Assembly (NCBI GenBank): GCA_911728435.2 | Contig: OU452201.1 | Location: 13,888,001 to 13,952,000, forward strand | Length of the DNA: 64,000 nucleotides | Origin: Apoderus coryli | Taxonomy: Eukaryota; Arthropoda; Insecta; Coleoptera; Attelabidae | Direction of reading: 5' to 3' | Part shown: positions 23,801 through 37,646 of the stretch, piece by piece | Layout of the letters: the number at the start of each line of letters is the position of its first letter | Position numbering within the stretch: position 1 is the first letter of the stretch | Position numbers and translations under genes: made by a program | The notes under the pieces: generated by a model | Told to the model about the DNA's origin: nothing | The model's database searches: none | Seen by the model: only the letters and a program-made list of their open reading frames with translations

Positions 23801-26800
23801 GTGTGTCTTTGGCCTCTTATACTGGAGATCCTCTGCCGATAATCGGAGAATGTTATTTAAATTGTACATATAATAATATCGAAAAAGCTTTAAATTTTTA
23901 TGCTGTTGATTTGGATAGTTGTTGCTTGTTGGGTCTCAAAGCGTGTCAGCAGTTTCAGTTGATAAATATACATTCAGTGGACAAAATCGAGCATTTTCCC
24001 GCTGCGGATTTTCGTAGTTTAATAAATAAATACGATTTTCTATTTAGTGGTGTAGGCTGTCTAAAGAAACCCTACCACATTGAGCTAAAAGCAGATGCAA
24101 AGCCGTTGGCTTGCTTGCCTAGAAGAGTACCTTTTGCGGTTCAGGAAAAATTGCGAGAGAGTTTGAATCAGTTAGAGAGGGATCGAATGATAGTTAGGGA
24201 CGAAGGTAGTGCTGAGTGGGTTAATCCAATTGTACTGGTCCATAAACGTCTCACAAATACAATTAGAATATGTTTAGATCCATTTGCTCTCAATAAGTAT
24301 ATAAAAAGGCATTATTTCCATATCCCAACAATTGAGGAATTAACTTCCAAGTTTGCGGGTTGTAAAGTATTCAGTACTCTGGATGCTTCCCAGGGTTTCA
24401 TGCAAATTAAACTTGATTATGAGAGTTCGAAACTATGTACTTTCGCAACACCCATGGGGCGATATCGTTTTCTAAGGTTGCCGTATGGATTGGCAAGTGC
24501 ACCCGAGGTGTTTCAGGAACGTATGGCGGAAATTTTTGGAAATATTGAGGGTTGTGACGTGTACATCGATGACATAATTGTCTATTCTGGCGACATGCGG
24601 TGTCACCTAAAGACTTTGTCAACAATTTTTGAGAGGGCTAAACAGTATAATATCAGATTTAATAAGGCTAAGTGTAAATTCGGTTTGAGTAAGGTTAGCT
24701 ATATGGGTCACATTTTTTCCGAAGGAGGTATAGCACCCGATGATACAAAAGTAGAGGCAATAAAAAATATGCCGACCCCTCAAAATAAGCAGGATGTACA
24801 GAAATTCCTAGGTTTAGTAAACTATGTAGGTAGATTTATCAACAATCTATCCGAGAAGACGTCAGTATTGCGAAATCTTCTAAGAAAGGACTTGTGTTTC
24901 GTTTGGGCTGAAGAACAACAAAAATGTTTTGATATGTTGAGGAATATTGTCAGTCAAACCCCAGCTCTTAGATTTTTCGACCCTAATCTGCCTGTTACCA
25001 TCACCGTGGATGCTTCTCAGAATGGTATGGGGGCGGCGATTGTTCAAGATGGTGTTCCTTGTGCCTATGCAAGTCGAGCATTCACTGAGTGTCAAAAAAG
25101 ATATGCACAAATTGAAAAGGAGTTATATAGTATACTTTTTGGCTGCATTAAGTTTCATCAATATGTTTTCGCTAGGAGATTTGTGGTTGAAACTGATCAT
25201 AAGCCCTTAATTTCAATTATAAAGAAACCTATTAATTCGTGTCCTGCTAGACTACAGCGTATGCTTATTCAGCTTAGAAAATATGATTTTGATCTGGTTT
25301 ACAGACCTGGAAAAGAACTTATAGTTGCTGATGCTCTGTCTCGCGCTTATGAAAACAAAATATTTGAAGATAATATTGATCTAGAGATAGACGAACAAGT
25401 TTGCTTAGTGTCTGGGTTTTTAAATGCAACTAACGAAAAAAGAGAACAGATTAAAATGCTAACATCTAAAGATACAGAACTATCCGTTTTAAAAAATCAA
25501 ATTAAAGTCGGTTGGCCTAATAACATTAAGGCCGTACCAGAAAATATAAGGTTTTATTTTAGATTTAGAGCAGAAATAACGGAGGCTGATGATCTTTTGT
25601 ATAAGGGGACAAAACTTATAGTACCGCTAGCTCTTAGAAGAGAGTTTCTTGAAAAGTTACATCTGGGCCACCTAGGAGTAAATAAAATATGTAATAAAGC
25701 TAATAATTCTTTTTACTGGCCTGGTATGAATAAGTCTATATCCGACATGGTTTTGGCCTGTGACGTCTGTCAACGACATCAAAAATCTAATCCTCCAGGG
25801 CCTATGATATCTCATGAAGTGCCACATATTCCTTGGTACAAAGTAGGTGTAGATATATTTCATTTTGATAATAGTGCATTTCTGGTTGTTGTTGATTATT
25901 ATTCTAAGTATTTTGAGATTAAGAATCTGAATAAGGATCTAACTAGTGAAAATGTAATCGTCAATTTGAAATCTGTTTTTTCGTGTCACGGGATACCTAC
26001 CATTTGTGTTTCGGATGGAGGTCCTGAATTTTCGAGTTTGATTTTTAAGAAATTTTCAAGAGATTGGGAATTTCAACACATTGTAACATCGCCGAGATAT
26101 CCTCAAAGTAACGGAACTGTGGAAAGAGCAGTTCAGACTATTAAATCAATTTTAAGGAAATGTAAAGATGACAATACTGATCCTTATTTAGGTTTGTTAA
26201 ATTATCGTAATTCTCCTTTAGAAGGACAAAGCTCTCCAGCGAATATTTTATTCAATAGAAATCTTAAGGACTTGATTCCAATTCAGGCATCTCATTTTGA
26301 ACCTAAATTGTATAATAAAGCAAGATTTGATAATCATGTTACGAACTCTAAGATAAGACAAAAAATATTGTATGACAAAAGAGGCGTAAAACTACGACCT
26401 GATTTTGATATTGGCTGTGATGTATTAGTAAAAAAATATCCTAATGACTGCTGGAGAGAGGCTGTAATATTAGAAAAAGTGGGTATTCGAGCGTATAGAG
26501 TAAAGTTCAAAGATGGAAGGGTGTTAATCCGTAATGAAAAATTTATTAAATTATATAAAAAACCTTTAGAAATGATGAACACTCTCCCATCTTCTAGTTC
26601 TAGTAATGTTAGTGATAATGACCAGTTGCATGACGGAAAATATGTATATGTGCCTGTATTATATAATGACGAGGATACCGATTCGAATTATGTTAGTGTA
26701 GATTTACAAAGTGAGTCTGATAATTCGACTGAGTCAGTCATAGATAACGAGGTTGCAGATAGTACAATACTTGATGCAGATTTTTTGGATGAGTCCACTG

Positions 26801-29117
26801 TTTTGAAAAACCTTGATAAAGGGAAAGCTAGAAATTTGGTATCATCTAATAGCACCCGCTCAAATAGTCTTACAGAAGATCATAGCACAGAAAGTCTTCT
26901 AAGGGAAGAATCGTCTTCTGATAGTTTTAAAGATGTATCTAGTAATATTTTTAACTCAGTTACAAAGTATGGCAGGGAAATTAAAAAACCGAGTAAATAT
27001 TCGCAATACATATTTTTCGATTAATGCGACAATAATTAATAGTATAACATGAAGTGTTATCCTTATAAGGGGGAGATAGAGATGTGATTTTGAGGTTATT
27101 ACATAAATATACTCATAGCGTTATAGATAAACTGTTTGTGAGATTGGCTAGTAAAACTAAACTGTGTTTCGTTTTTATTTATAAATAGTTTGGTGAGTTG
27201 GAATTAGATGTATTGTTGTAAAATAATGTATATACTTAAATGTTTGTAAACGTATTATATTATACTAGAGGAACGAAAATGACACTAAAAGATAGTGTAT
27301 GAAATGTTTCAGTTTAGTTATCATACATGATGTATTGCTAGCATTAAAAGGGGAGATGTAGCATAGTTGGCAACATTGCCTTCTGTCAATTACCTACTAA
27401 TGAATGTCATTGTGAATAAATTACTTGTTATTCGACTACACACAAAGAAGGTTGTATTATTTATAACCTCCATCCTCCATGTTCCAATATCAATATAATG
27501 TTATAATAATATATAATATAACACAACAGGAACCAAGTACTTGTAAACCCTGATATTTAAAAAAAAATCTTCCAAATAGCTTAACACATTTTTGACTTAT
27601 AGCGAATAAATGAGGGAAAGAGAACTAACTATCTGTAATGTTTTACCATAGGTTTTGCTTTTATCTGCCTATATCTGGATTATAGTGTCTTATAGTAACT
27701 GTTGTTTAGTTTACGTTTGTTTTTGTTACTTCTATCATGTACTTTGTATTTTGTCAAAATGGTTTACCGGTTAATAAATAAATAAAAATAAATAAAATAA
27801 ATAATTTCCGACATATATATGTTAGTCTCTTAGTAGGGCATCATAAATTTCCCAATAAAGTAGGATAGGAACCACAGATCTAGAAACTCCTTTTCTAGGT
27901 CTGTGATAGGAACGTATGATGGCTAAAACCTTTTACATTTTTCGAAAGGGTCGCCACCTTTTACCTTTAAAATCAACGGATGTTATATACCTTTCGCCTG
28001 TGACACAAATGGCATGGCATGATCTTATTTGTTTAAAAAATATTGAAAGAGGTATAGAAATGAAACTATTTGCAAGAAATGTCATTGTTTAATGTCGAGA
28101 AATACTTTATATCGACTGAGGTTTTTGTAAGTGATTTGCGGACTCATCGGTTTAATGATATGCCTGTTAGTACAAATAGTAATCTACCTAGCTATGGTTT
28201 GATTTTCAATCATAGACAAAATATTTTTAATATAGAGTGTTTCATAATAATATGTGGGACGCATTTACAGAGGGGATAGGGCATCTCAAAAAAATGATAA
28301 AAGTTCCTATAAACTTATGTCTAAAACCTCTTTGTGTCCGAGATACAGGGTATCAAAGTACTAATTTGTTTTCGTTTTTAAAATTTTTCTACAACAATTT
28401 TTAAATGCGTTATTATAATGAACTTAAATATCCCGCATTTTAAAAATAGTTCAATTATTAGCCACCTCAGTGCTACCATACAACAGACAAAGATATGTAC
28501 AGGGTATTATAAAACTATCTAAAAGCGTTCCGCGCTTCAGGTGGTGTGTTGTATGAATTAAAATCACGTTCTCAGGGTGTAGTACAGAGTTAGGGGTCTA
28601 TTTTATATTAAAAATCTTTTGTCCAATATAATCTCCTAATATTCTATGATATGAAATATTAATTTACCTTACGGTACAATGAGCAGCAGATAATACCCAG
28701 GTGTTGGATATTAAAGAGCCACCACAAAAACTGTTACCATTGATAATAAGAGCAGCTTGGAATGGGATGCTGTTACGCGTTGCAGTGCTTCCACCAATGA
28801 TCCTACCGCTTGGTGGAACTTCGGCGGGAACCAAAGGTTCTAAGAATACGTTCAGTGGCTCAATTTTGCTCCAGTCAAATTCATTCTAAATAAAAATATA
28901 ATATTCATTAGGTATGTGTAGTTTCAATATCCATTATGTAAGAAGAAACGAAAAACTACTTTGTACGGTATCGATAGCCGTGTAATGTTTTTAGGATAGA
29001 AATTTTGACACTTCGAAAATAGTTAATGTTTTGAGTACTTACGAGTTCTACTGGTACTTGAGCGGGCAAAGCCAATACGGATGCCACGAGGGCGAGCAAT
29101 GTAACAGCTACTTTCAT
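20838..29117 (-). CDS. Chymotrypsin-like serine protease A
   Basis: Secreted S1-family protease, 280 aa. Exons on the minus strand: 29117-29043, 28885-28668, 22061-21820, 21330-21178, 20992-20838; all joins keep frame. Signal peptide [16 protein letters not shown], a propeptide of about 37 residues ending SGR, mature start IIGG. Triad: His94 (SAAHC), Asp140 (NDISLLRI), Ser235 (CNGDSGGP). The residue matching chymotrypsin 189 is Gly, so it is not trypsin-like; chymotrypsin-, elastase- or brachyurin-type specificity is likely. It differs from B and C at scattered sites ([15 protein letters not shown] at the end). Intron 2 is 6.6 kb because it hosts a Ty3-type element in antisense orientation. 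AATAAA lies at 20748-20743. The coding exons look intact; whether such a long intron is spliced normally is unknown. Confidence 0.92.
21059..21122 (+). pseudogene. Short transposase fossil in intron 4 of protease A
   Basis: About 60 nt (HLQKLHVWA-like translation, then GTATTGTTGGGAAATG) identical in position and nearly in sequence to the end of the larger fossils in introns 4 of B and C. Most of the fossil has been deleted from A. Confidence 0.65.
22434..22602 (+). repeat. Left LTR
   Basis: 169 bp, begins TGTAGCATAG and ends AACACA. It contains AATAAAT (promoter/polyA region) and is identical to the right LTR. Confidence 0.95.
22603..22620 (+). other. Primer-binding site of the LTR element
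   Basis: TGGCGCAGACG begins immediately after the left LTR, the normal position for tRNA 3'-end complementarity. I cannot name the tRNA. Confidence 0.6.
22666..27024 (+). CDS. Gag-pol polyprotein of the Ty3-type element
   Basis: 1452 aa in one frame. Gag covers residues 1 to about 200. Two zinc knuckles follow at about 208-220 ([13 protein letters not shown]) and 227-240 ([14 protein letters not shown]). The aspartic protease has VDTGS near 350. RT carries YIDD at 633-636; RNase H starts around Asp782 ([10 protein letters not shown]). Integrase has an HHCC zinc domain from His999 (HLGHLG...CDVCQRH) and the triad Asp1063, Asp1117, Glu1153 with 35 residues between the last two. Domain order PR-RT-RH-IN places it in Ty3/Metaviridae. 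The C-terminal 100 residues are Ser/Asp-rich without a chromodomain I can see. All catalytic residues are present and no stop interrupts the frame, so the copy may be active. Confidence 0.96.
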   Translation: MDFRGIPPMRFSGNLSENWSFWKQRFVTYLKATEICKKEESTQCAQLLTLIGVEGIRIYNTFVFEHAEVDKIQVLLNKFEQYFMPKKNLTYMRHKLLTRKQHDGETVEQYITELKNMALSCELGDLKDSLIKDLLICGLRNEVTREKLLHGDQNSLDDVIRVCISVEAMKECNKVITNGHGANEVCIDAVTRNQPQKRKYRNPEERKCRRCSRLHGYGKCPAYGQKCNKCGGMNHFSSSCNVNKRDGNISYYNKSENFYRKSNFKAKLRNDKQSSTVSSVSQVRNVDNCNDLSNSSPRNSDLYGQVLDICENNFLFVGSITEMEQGIVCGVECESWVANVLINEQEVRMKVDTGSMANIIPVGILRKISFDFNNLKQTSVSLASYTGDPLPIIGECYLNCTYNNIEKALNFYAVDLDSCCLLGLKACQQFQLINIHSVDKIEHFPAADFRSLINKYDFLFSGVGCLKKPYHIELKADAKPLACLPRRVPFAVQEKLRESLNQLERDRMIVRDEGSAEWVNPIVLVHKRLTNTIRICLDPFALNKYIKRHYFHIPTIEELTSKFAGCKVFSTLDASQGFMQIKLDYESSKLCTFATPMGRYRFLRLPYGLASAPEVFQERMAEIFGNIEGCDVYIDDIIVYSGDMRCHLKTLSTIFERAKQYNIRFNKAKCKFGLSKVSYMGHIFSEGGIAPDDTKVEAIKNMPTPQNKQDVQKFLGLVNYVGRFINNLSEKTSVLRNLLRKDLCFVWAEEQQKCFDMLRNIVSQTPALRFFDPNLPVTITVDASQNGMGAAIVQDGVPCAYASRAFTECQKRYAQIEKELYSILFGCIKFHQYVFARRFVVETDHKPLISIIKKPINSCPARLQRMLIQLRKYDFDLVYRPGKELIVADALSRAYENKIFEDNIDLEIDEQVCLVSGFLNATNEKREQIKMLTSKDTELSVLKNQIKVGWPNNIKAVPENIRFYFRFRAEITEADDLLYKGTKLIVPLALRREFLEKLHLGHLGVNKICNKANNSFYWPGMNKSISDMVLACDVCQRHQKSNPPGPMISHEVPHIPWYKVGVDIFHFDNSAFLVVVDYYSKYFEIKNLNKDLTSENVIVNLKSVFSCHGIPTICVSDGGPEFSSLIFKKFSRDWEFQHIVTSPRYPQSNGTVERAVQTIKSILRKCKDDNTDPYLGLLNYRNSPLEGQSSPANILFNRNLKDLIPIQASHFEPKLYNKARFDNHVTNSKIRQKILYDKRGVKLRPDFDIGCDVLVKKYPNDCWREAVILEKVGIRAYRVKFKDGRVLIRNEKFIKLYKKPLEMMNTLPSSSSSNVSDNDQLHDGKYVYVPVLYNDEDTDSNYVSVDLQSESDNSTESVIDNEVADSTILDADFLDESTVLKNLDKGKARNLVSSNSTRSNSLTEDHSTESLLREESSSDSFKDVSSNIFNSVTKYGREIKKPSKYSQYIFFD
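27346..27356 (+). other. Polypurine tract
   Basis: AAAAGGGGAGA directly before the right LTR; it primes plus-strand DNA synthesis in LTR elements. Confidence 0.85.
27357..27525 (+). repeat. Right LTR
   Basis: 169 bp, identical to the left LTR by eye, followed by the duplicated ACAGG. Confidence 0.95.
27640..27810 (+). repeat. Possible 5'-truncated LINE tail in intron 2 of protease A
   Basis: Sequence ending GGTTTACCGGTTAATAAATAAATAAA followed by further AAATA repeats, as at LINE 3' ends. No coding part is present. Copies B and C have an intron 2 of only about 200 bp, so this is an insertion specific to A. Confidence 0.35.
28225..28640. repeat. Unclassified repeat-like block in intron 2 of protease A
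   Basis: Block absent from B and C, with internal ATACAGGGTAT and GTACAGGGTATT strings near 28348 and 28497 that resemble ends of mariner-type MITEs. Boundaries and class are not clear. Confidence 0.3.
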
Positions 29118-29170
29118 CTTGATTTAATGATTTGTAAGACTGGATCTGTATCTACATCGATTTTCTGTTC

Positions 29171-29179
29171 ATTTATATA
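29171..29179 (-). promoter_or_regulatory. TATA box of protease A
   Basis: TATATAAAT on the minus strand about 55 nt before the start codon. The same motif at the same distance precedes B (34114-34106) and C (41591-41583). Confidence 0.7.
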
Positions 29180-29199
29180 CAAAAATTAACCGCGTAATA

Positions 29200-30519
29200 T
29201 TAATACGTCATAATAGATCAAAAAGATAGTTATATTAAAAATAAATATTTTAGAAAAATGTAACATTCTTAGATTAATGCGTAGATATACATACTTCAAA
29301 AATTAGGTATTAATTATAATGAGCTTCATACAATTATATCTCAACAATGGATTATTTTATTAACGACTTCAGACTTCATCGTCATAAATACCTATAATTT
29401 TTATAACAAAAATATTTTAATTGCAGGTTAAACAAAATTGAAGTATTTTTTGTTTGTTTTTTGTAATTATTTAAAATAATATGGTGAAAGAGGTATTACT
29501 TCATGAAATATGAGTATTCATTATATTTTGACACATAAAAAAATATTTCATTTAATGGATTAAAAAAAGTTCGGTCGTAAATCATTGATTGATGATTTAT
29601 GACACGTACGTATTTAGTCAAAACAACAATTTAAGCTGGTAAAAAATTACATAATTGTTATAAGAAAAATAACAATAACAAGTAAAAATCGGTTACCAAA
29701 GTTGTAAGTTGACTTTTGCAAAAATTCTTGTTCAAAACGCACTTGCAATTGCCGTACGCTCTCTTTTATTGCAAGTGTTATACCAAAAGTTCTTTCGTCG
29801 TCAGATACCGTAAAGAAACCTATTTTGGTATAGAGTAATAATTTTTATTTCCAATAATATTCATGTTTAAGAAACAAAAATATATGGGTAGGTATAACAA
29901 TCTCAATAAAAATAAATATGATGAACCCCTCAGACTAACCGCAGAAGTCTGTGCGTATCTAAGACCGTTTACATCTCCAAGTACAAGAATAAAAATAAAT
30001 TATAATATAGAATATTATATTATTCTTTCTGTCAATATAATTCTAGTTACATCAGTTAAAACCAATTCGGTAGTTTATGGATGATTTAGTTGTCTAAAAG
30101 TCAATACCCACTTTTTAACACAATTTTTGAAAATAAAAAATGATACTGATCTCAAATCTTCAGGAATATTAGAATGAAATCTTGGCGCTAGAAATCGAAA
30201 TTGTTGTTTTCATTCATATTTAGTGGTTAGGTATATATTTTTTCTAAAATAATTTTTTTGTACCTATGTTATATGGGGACGAAGAAATTTCGTGCATTCT
30301 CTGTGCGCGAAATTGATCTTCGCGTAGATACTTATTACATAAATAACTATTGGTTTTATTAAATTTAATACATTTTGCATTTTTAATAAAAATAAACAAA
30401 AACGAAGATATAAGTATTCGTAGCATTACTTTTATCAGAAATTCTTCCTATATAGGGAGTAGACAGAATCTTTTATCGTTTGAAAAAATGTATTTCTTAG
30501 TCGTAAATCATGAGGTTCC
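29200..30519. other. Upstream region of protease A
   Basis: Promoter-side sequence of unit A, recognisably homologous to the segments right of B (34130-35000) and C (41600-42680): shared TGAAGTATTTTTTGTTTG and a CGTACGCTCTCTTTTAT-like string. The rest to 30519 is unassigned AT-rich DNA. Confidence 0.5.
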
Positions 30520-30949
30520 AATTTGCAGTCATAGCATCATAATTTCAAGTTGCTATTTTTAATGGAATGCCCATATTTTGGTTTCTACGCAAGATCCTAG
30601 GCTGATTTCGTGTATTATGTCCCATAGAAGTCTAAGCGTTTTTAATATACCGACCTATTTCACTTTTATGTTAAAAATTACGTTGATAGGCTCTATAATT
30701 ATGAATGTTGCCTTTAACTGAGCTTTTTTAGTAGATTTGCGTTAGTTTCCATTGATGATTTCGATACAGGGTGAAGAATAAGAAGAAATTTGAGACGAGT
30801 GTGGCAAGTCAATTTTTGAAATGGACCTATAGTACCTATACAAGTTATTGGGTTTTTAAATTAAATAAAGTTCATCGTTGCATATTATATTATATAAAAT
30901 ATCTGTACATATATATTATAGTTCATTACATTAAAATACATGAAACATT

Positions 30950-34052
<3,103 letters not shown>

Positions 34053-34105
34053 CTTGATTTAATGATTTGTAAGACTGATCTGTACCTACATCGATTTTTT
34101 TTTTC

Positions 34106-34114
34106 ATTTATATA
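34106..34114 (-). promoter_or_regulatory. TATA box of protease B
   Basis: TATATAAAT on the minus strand about 55 nt upstream of the start codon, conserved with A and C. Confidence 0.7.
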
Positions 34115-35000
34115 CAAAAAATTGACCGCGTAATATTAATACGTCATAATTGATAAAAAAGATGCAGTCAAATAAAAAATAAATATTTTGAGAAAAATGT
34201 ATTGTTATTAGATTGATGTGCAGATATACATACTTCAAAAATTAGGTATTAATTAATGTTCTTCATACAATTGTATATCAACAATGGATTATGTTATTAA
34301 CAACTTCAGACATCATTGTCATAAATATATTTATAAACATTTTCTTTATAGTAGGTTAAACAAAAGTTGAAGTATTTTTTGTTTGTTTTTTGTATCTAAT
34401 TAATTAAAATATGGTGAAAGAGGTATTAATTCATCAGATATGAGTAGGTACTCATTATATTTCGACACAAAAAAATATTTCATTTTATGGATAAAAAATC
34501 GGTTACCACACCTGTAAGGTGAACTTTTAACAAAAATTATTCTTTTTCAAAATGTAAGTTGCAAATGCCGTACGCTCTCTTTTATCGCAAGTGTTCACTA
34601 AAAGTTGTTTCGCTCTCAGATACCATAGAAAACCTATTTTGGTACAGACTAATAGTTTTTAGTTCCAATAATATATATCTTTATCAAATAAAAATATATT
34701 GCCATTGTCTTTATAAAGACAATGATTTTGGTATATAATAATTTCATTAAAAATAAATATGATATTGGACAAACCAGTAGCCTATGCGTAGCTAGGACCG
34801 TATTCATCTTCAAGTACCAAAATAAAAATAAATCCCCCTGCCAGAAACGTACGTATGTGCATCTTACCTATTTAACAAATAATTTTAAAAAAATTATCAT
34901 CACATACTTATATAACTTAGGTACGTACCTATATCACAAAAATAAATTAAAATAATAGAAAATACTTAAGAATCTGATATCAATTTCTTTATTTTCTATT

Positions 35001-35073
35001 GATCGTGCTATATATTTTTGTCAAATTATAATTAAATTAAAGAAGTAATCCATTGGATGCAGTGGGGTGTAAT
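35001..35073. other. Spacer between unit B and the next repeat
   Basis: AT-rich sequence that joins unit B to the repeat below. Nothing recognised. Confidence 0.4.
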
Positions 35074-35767
35074 ATAATTACAATAAAAATAAGTTGAACC
35101 TGTTGGAGATGTTCGAAATTTATAAAACTGTCAAAAACGGAAATGTCGTGGGTTTGAATGATCAACTAAAATTCGAACCATTCACTTTTTTTGAGGCTTT
35201 ACTACATCTAAAATAGTCTAAACTCTCTGTCAACTTTCCTGATTTCTGACTGTTGATGCTTGACGGTTAGGTTTGGGTCGATCATTGTTCTATATAACCT
35301 GGAATTATTATACTTTGTTTCATCTCTGTTTTTGTTTGTGACTTGACTTGTGTTCTAATATTTTATGAATAGACAATAGTGTTTAGTATGTCCCATTTCT
35401 TTATGTTTGTCAGCTATATTTTATTAGTAGTATCACTTACTCGTTTTTTGTTTTTATTTATATAGATATACCACCCAAAATGTAGGCTTTGTCTTCCTTA
35501 ATTATTAAATTCCAACTCAGTCTGTCAAGGGCCTTGCCCATATGTTTGTTTTTTACAATGTTTAATACTTGAGATTTAAATTTAAGGTTTGTATATTGTT
35601 TGGTTACTGTTTCTATTTGATAAGACCATAGTTATTTATGTTTAAGAATTTATGTTGTTGCCTTTTAGGCTGATTATGGAGCGGAGCTCCGAAACATGTC
35701 CCCTTTTATAAAGGAATCTTAATACATTTTTATTAGTGGAGACGATGTATTTATTTTTATTGTAATA
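35074..35767 (+). repeat. Interspersed repeat with terminal inverted strings and a hammerhead-like module
   Basis: TTACAATAAAAATAA at about 35077-35091 is mirrored by TTATTTTTATTGTAA at about 35750-35764. Near the right end is CTGATTATGGAGC, a GGA loop, then GCTCCGAAACATGTC (35670-35700), followed by GTGGAGACGATGTATTTATTT. A cognate with the same order lies at 47150-47310. This looks like a family of retroelement ends, perhaps Penelope-like; no protein-coding part is visible. Confidence 0.45.
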
Positions 35768-35929
35768 AAAAAATTGTATAATTACCCTAAAGCACGGCAG
35801 TGTAAAAATATTTTTAAAATTCCCAGTGTTTTTACAAAATATAAGTACAAAAAAACTAAAATAATTTCAAAAAATACTCGTTATTAATTTTACTGTTGAT
35901 CAATAAATGTTTTTATTTATTAAAGAAAA

Positions 35930-36010
35930 TTTGATGGGATTTGCTTTACAAAAAGCAGTTTAAATGAGAGAGAATATAAAATGAAAAAACTTCATCCTTT
36001 CACACCCTTT
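35930..36010 (+). repeat. MITE fragment (same family as 42582-42920)
   Basis: GATGGGATTTGCTTTACAAA, then AGTTTAAATGAGAGAGAATA and a TTTCACACCCTTTATA end, matching the right half of the MITE in unit C. Confidence 0.55.
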
Positions 36011-37079
36011 ATATTTAGATGGGTGGTACCTTTAATATGATATTCATAAAAATGTCCTATTAAATTGAATACTTTCAGAGCAATATTTATTGTTAGTATA
36101 AACTGCTATACCTAGGTATAGGTATCCTAATTATTTCCTTAAATCAGAAAAAGAGATATGAAAACAAACGTGCTAAGATATTTTAGTAAATTTAAAAAAT
36201 TTCTCTAGACGAACCTACTAATCATATATACAGAGAAGACGTAAGCGTATCAATTTATTCCAGTTTAGAACCTTTCGTTTTGAGCGGAACTCAGAAAAAT
36301 AAACATATTTTAATTATAAAATTGTATCGTTTCGTGCGGAATGGTCAACTCAAAATTTTTGGGTATTTTAGAAGATTCGTTTAGGGCGTAAAGGTACCCC
36401 ATTTACATAATTTTAAGTTAGGTAGGCAGTAAAAATTCTAGCATAATCTGGTTTTATCATAGCCTATGTATAGGCGTTCTATATAATTTCATGAATAAAT
36501 AAAAAACCAAAAAACATGGTTTCAAAAATCTATTTAATAAAATATAGACATCATAAATAAATAAATATTAGTTCAACAATGTATAGGTCTTTAAAAATAA
36601 AGTATTCCAAATCTCATATTTTAGTACTCCATCTCAACTAAATTTTAAAACATATACATAACGTACTATTAACAATATGTAAAATATCATTATTTAACAA
36701 AAATCAAATATTACAAATCTGCATAAAATATTGGTAATAGGAAGATCTAGGTCGCTAATTTTTTTGAGCGTTTTGGTGTCTATTCAGCTTATTATGCCCT
36801 CCCTCAACTGCATTTCTTGTCTTCTCATGGTCCCGTCAAGGCAGTTGGCCGCCAGCGTGCGAAATAAAATTGGCGCCCTTCCCCCCATGCCTAAATAAAA
36901 AATGACGTTAATCTTTTACATAAAAAAAACATTTATTCCATAAAATGCATAAAAAAACAAAAAAATATAACTAGATTAATATATATTATATATTATAAAT
37001 TAATCAAAAAAATCCAGTGTTTCTCTAACTCTAAGGAAAATAAAATGCCTCTGTACATAGTCAGAAAATTCCGTCTTAA
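36011..37079. other. Intergenic, mostly unassigned
   Basis: AT-rich, with a locally GC-rich patch at 36790-36895 (GGCAGTTGGCCGCCAGCG, GGCGCCCTTCCCCCC) that may be a transposon end linked to the hAT remnants on its right. No gene seen. Confidence 0.4.
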
Positions 37080-37322
37080 ATAAATTGAACTCTCCTGCAT
37101 TTTGCAGATGCAAATTCTGTTAATAATATTTCTCGCACATTAATTTTTTCGAGGAGCTATAATTGCTAGATCGGTTAATCTTTCTTGTGCTTTGATGGAT
37201 ATTTATTATTTTTTTAATTTTGAGAATGATCTCTCTCCTGAATCTAGTGACACTTGGTATCGTTAGGAGAATTCTTAAGGCCACCGAGAGATTTGGAAAT
37301 GTTGCTATTAGATAATTTTGAA
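37080..37322 (-). pseudogene. hAT transposase C-terminal remnant
   Basis: Minus-strand translation with frame changes gives TFPNLSVALRILLTIP, then GERSFSKLK, AQERLTDLAIIA and EFASAKCRRVQF. These are the hAT dimerisation block found in zinc-finger MYM-type/hAT transposases. Broken frames show it is dead. Confidence 0.8.
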
Positions 37323-37646
37323 GGAAAAACCGTAAACTAATTTGAAATATTTGGCGGCAAACCTAGAAATCTAACTCTAAATCATTCTTCTGTAATAATA
37401 TGTAACTAATTTTTATTTGAAAAGCAACATTCTAATATCATTTTTTTTTCGGGAGTTCCATAGTTGTTCCCCGTTAACTTCGATATTTTAAATGATAAGC
37501 AAAATAAAAAAAATAAAAAGAGTACGAATTACAAACACATTTTGCTGATTAAGTCGAAAAAATTATACGCTTTAAGTATCAGGCATTTTCCGATTTGTTG
37601 CCCCCTCGTAGGTGCCGCCCCCGTGCGTTGCACACCTGCCTAAAAA

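Larger units (their letters stand above)
22434..27525 (+). mobile_element. Intact Ty3-type LTR retrotransposon in intron 2 of protease A
   Basis: 5092 bp with two 169-bp LTRs (TGTAGC...ACACA) that look identical base for base. The 5-bp target duplication ACAGG lies at 22429-22433 and 27526-27530. A primer-binding site (TGGCGCAG...) starts right after the left LTR, a purine tract (AAAAGGGGAGA) precedes the right LTR, and one gag-pol frame spans 22666-27024. No envelope frame. Identical LTRs imply a very recent insertion. Units B and C lack it, so it arrived after the duplication. Confidence 0.97.
20120..30130. repeat. Tandem duplication unit A (around protease A)
   Basis: Left end homologous to unit B from about 30520 and unit C from about 38070: all three share CGCAAGATCCTAGGCTGATT, then GCAGGCTCTATAAT-like strings and a CAGGGTGAAGAATAA-like motif, 600-700 nt before the protease stop codon. 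Homology continues through the gene and about 1 kb of its promoter side. This unit is longer because of a 5.1-kb LTR retrotransposon and other insertions in intron 2. Boundaries are approximate. Confidence 0.75.

Noticed and set aside
22881..26582. Minus-strand open frames inside the LTR element
   Set aside because: Antisense shadows of the gag-pol frame; no recognisable protein, including no envelope gene.
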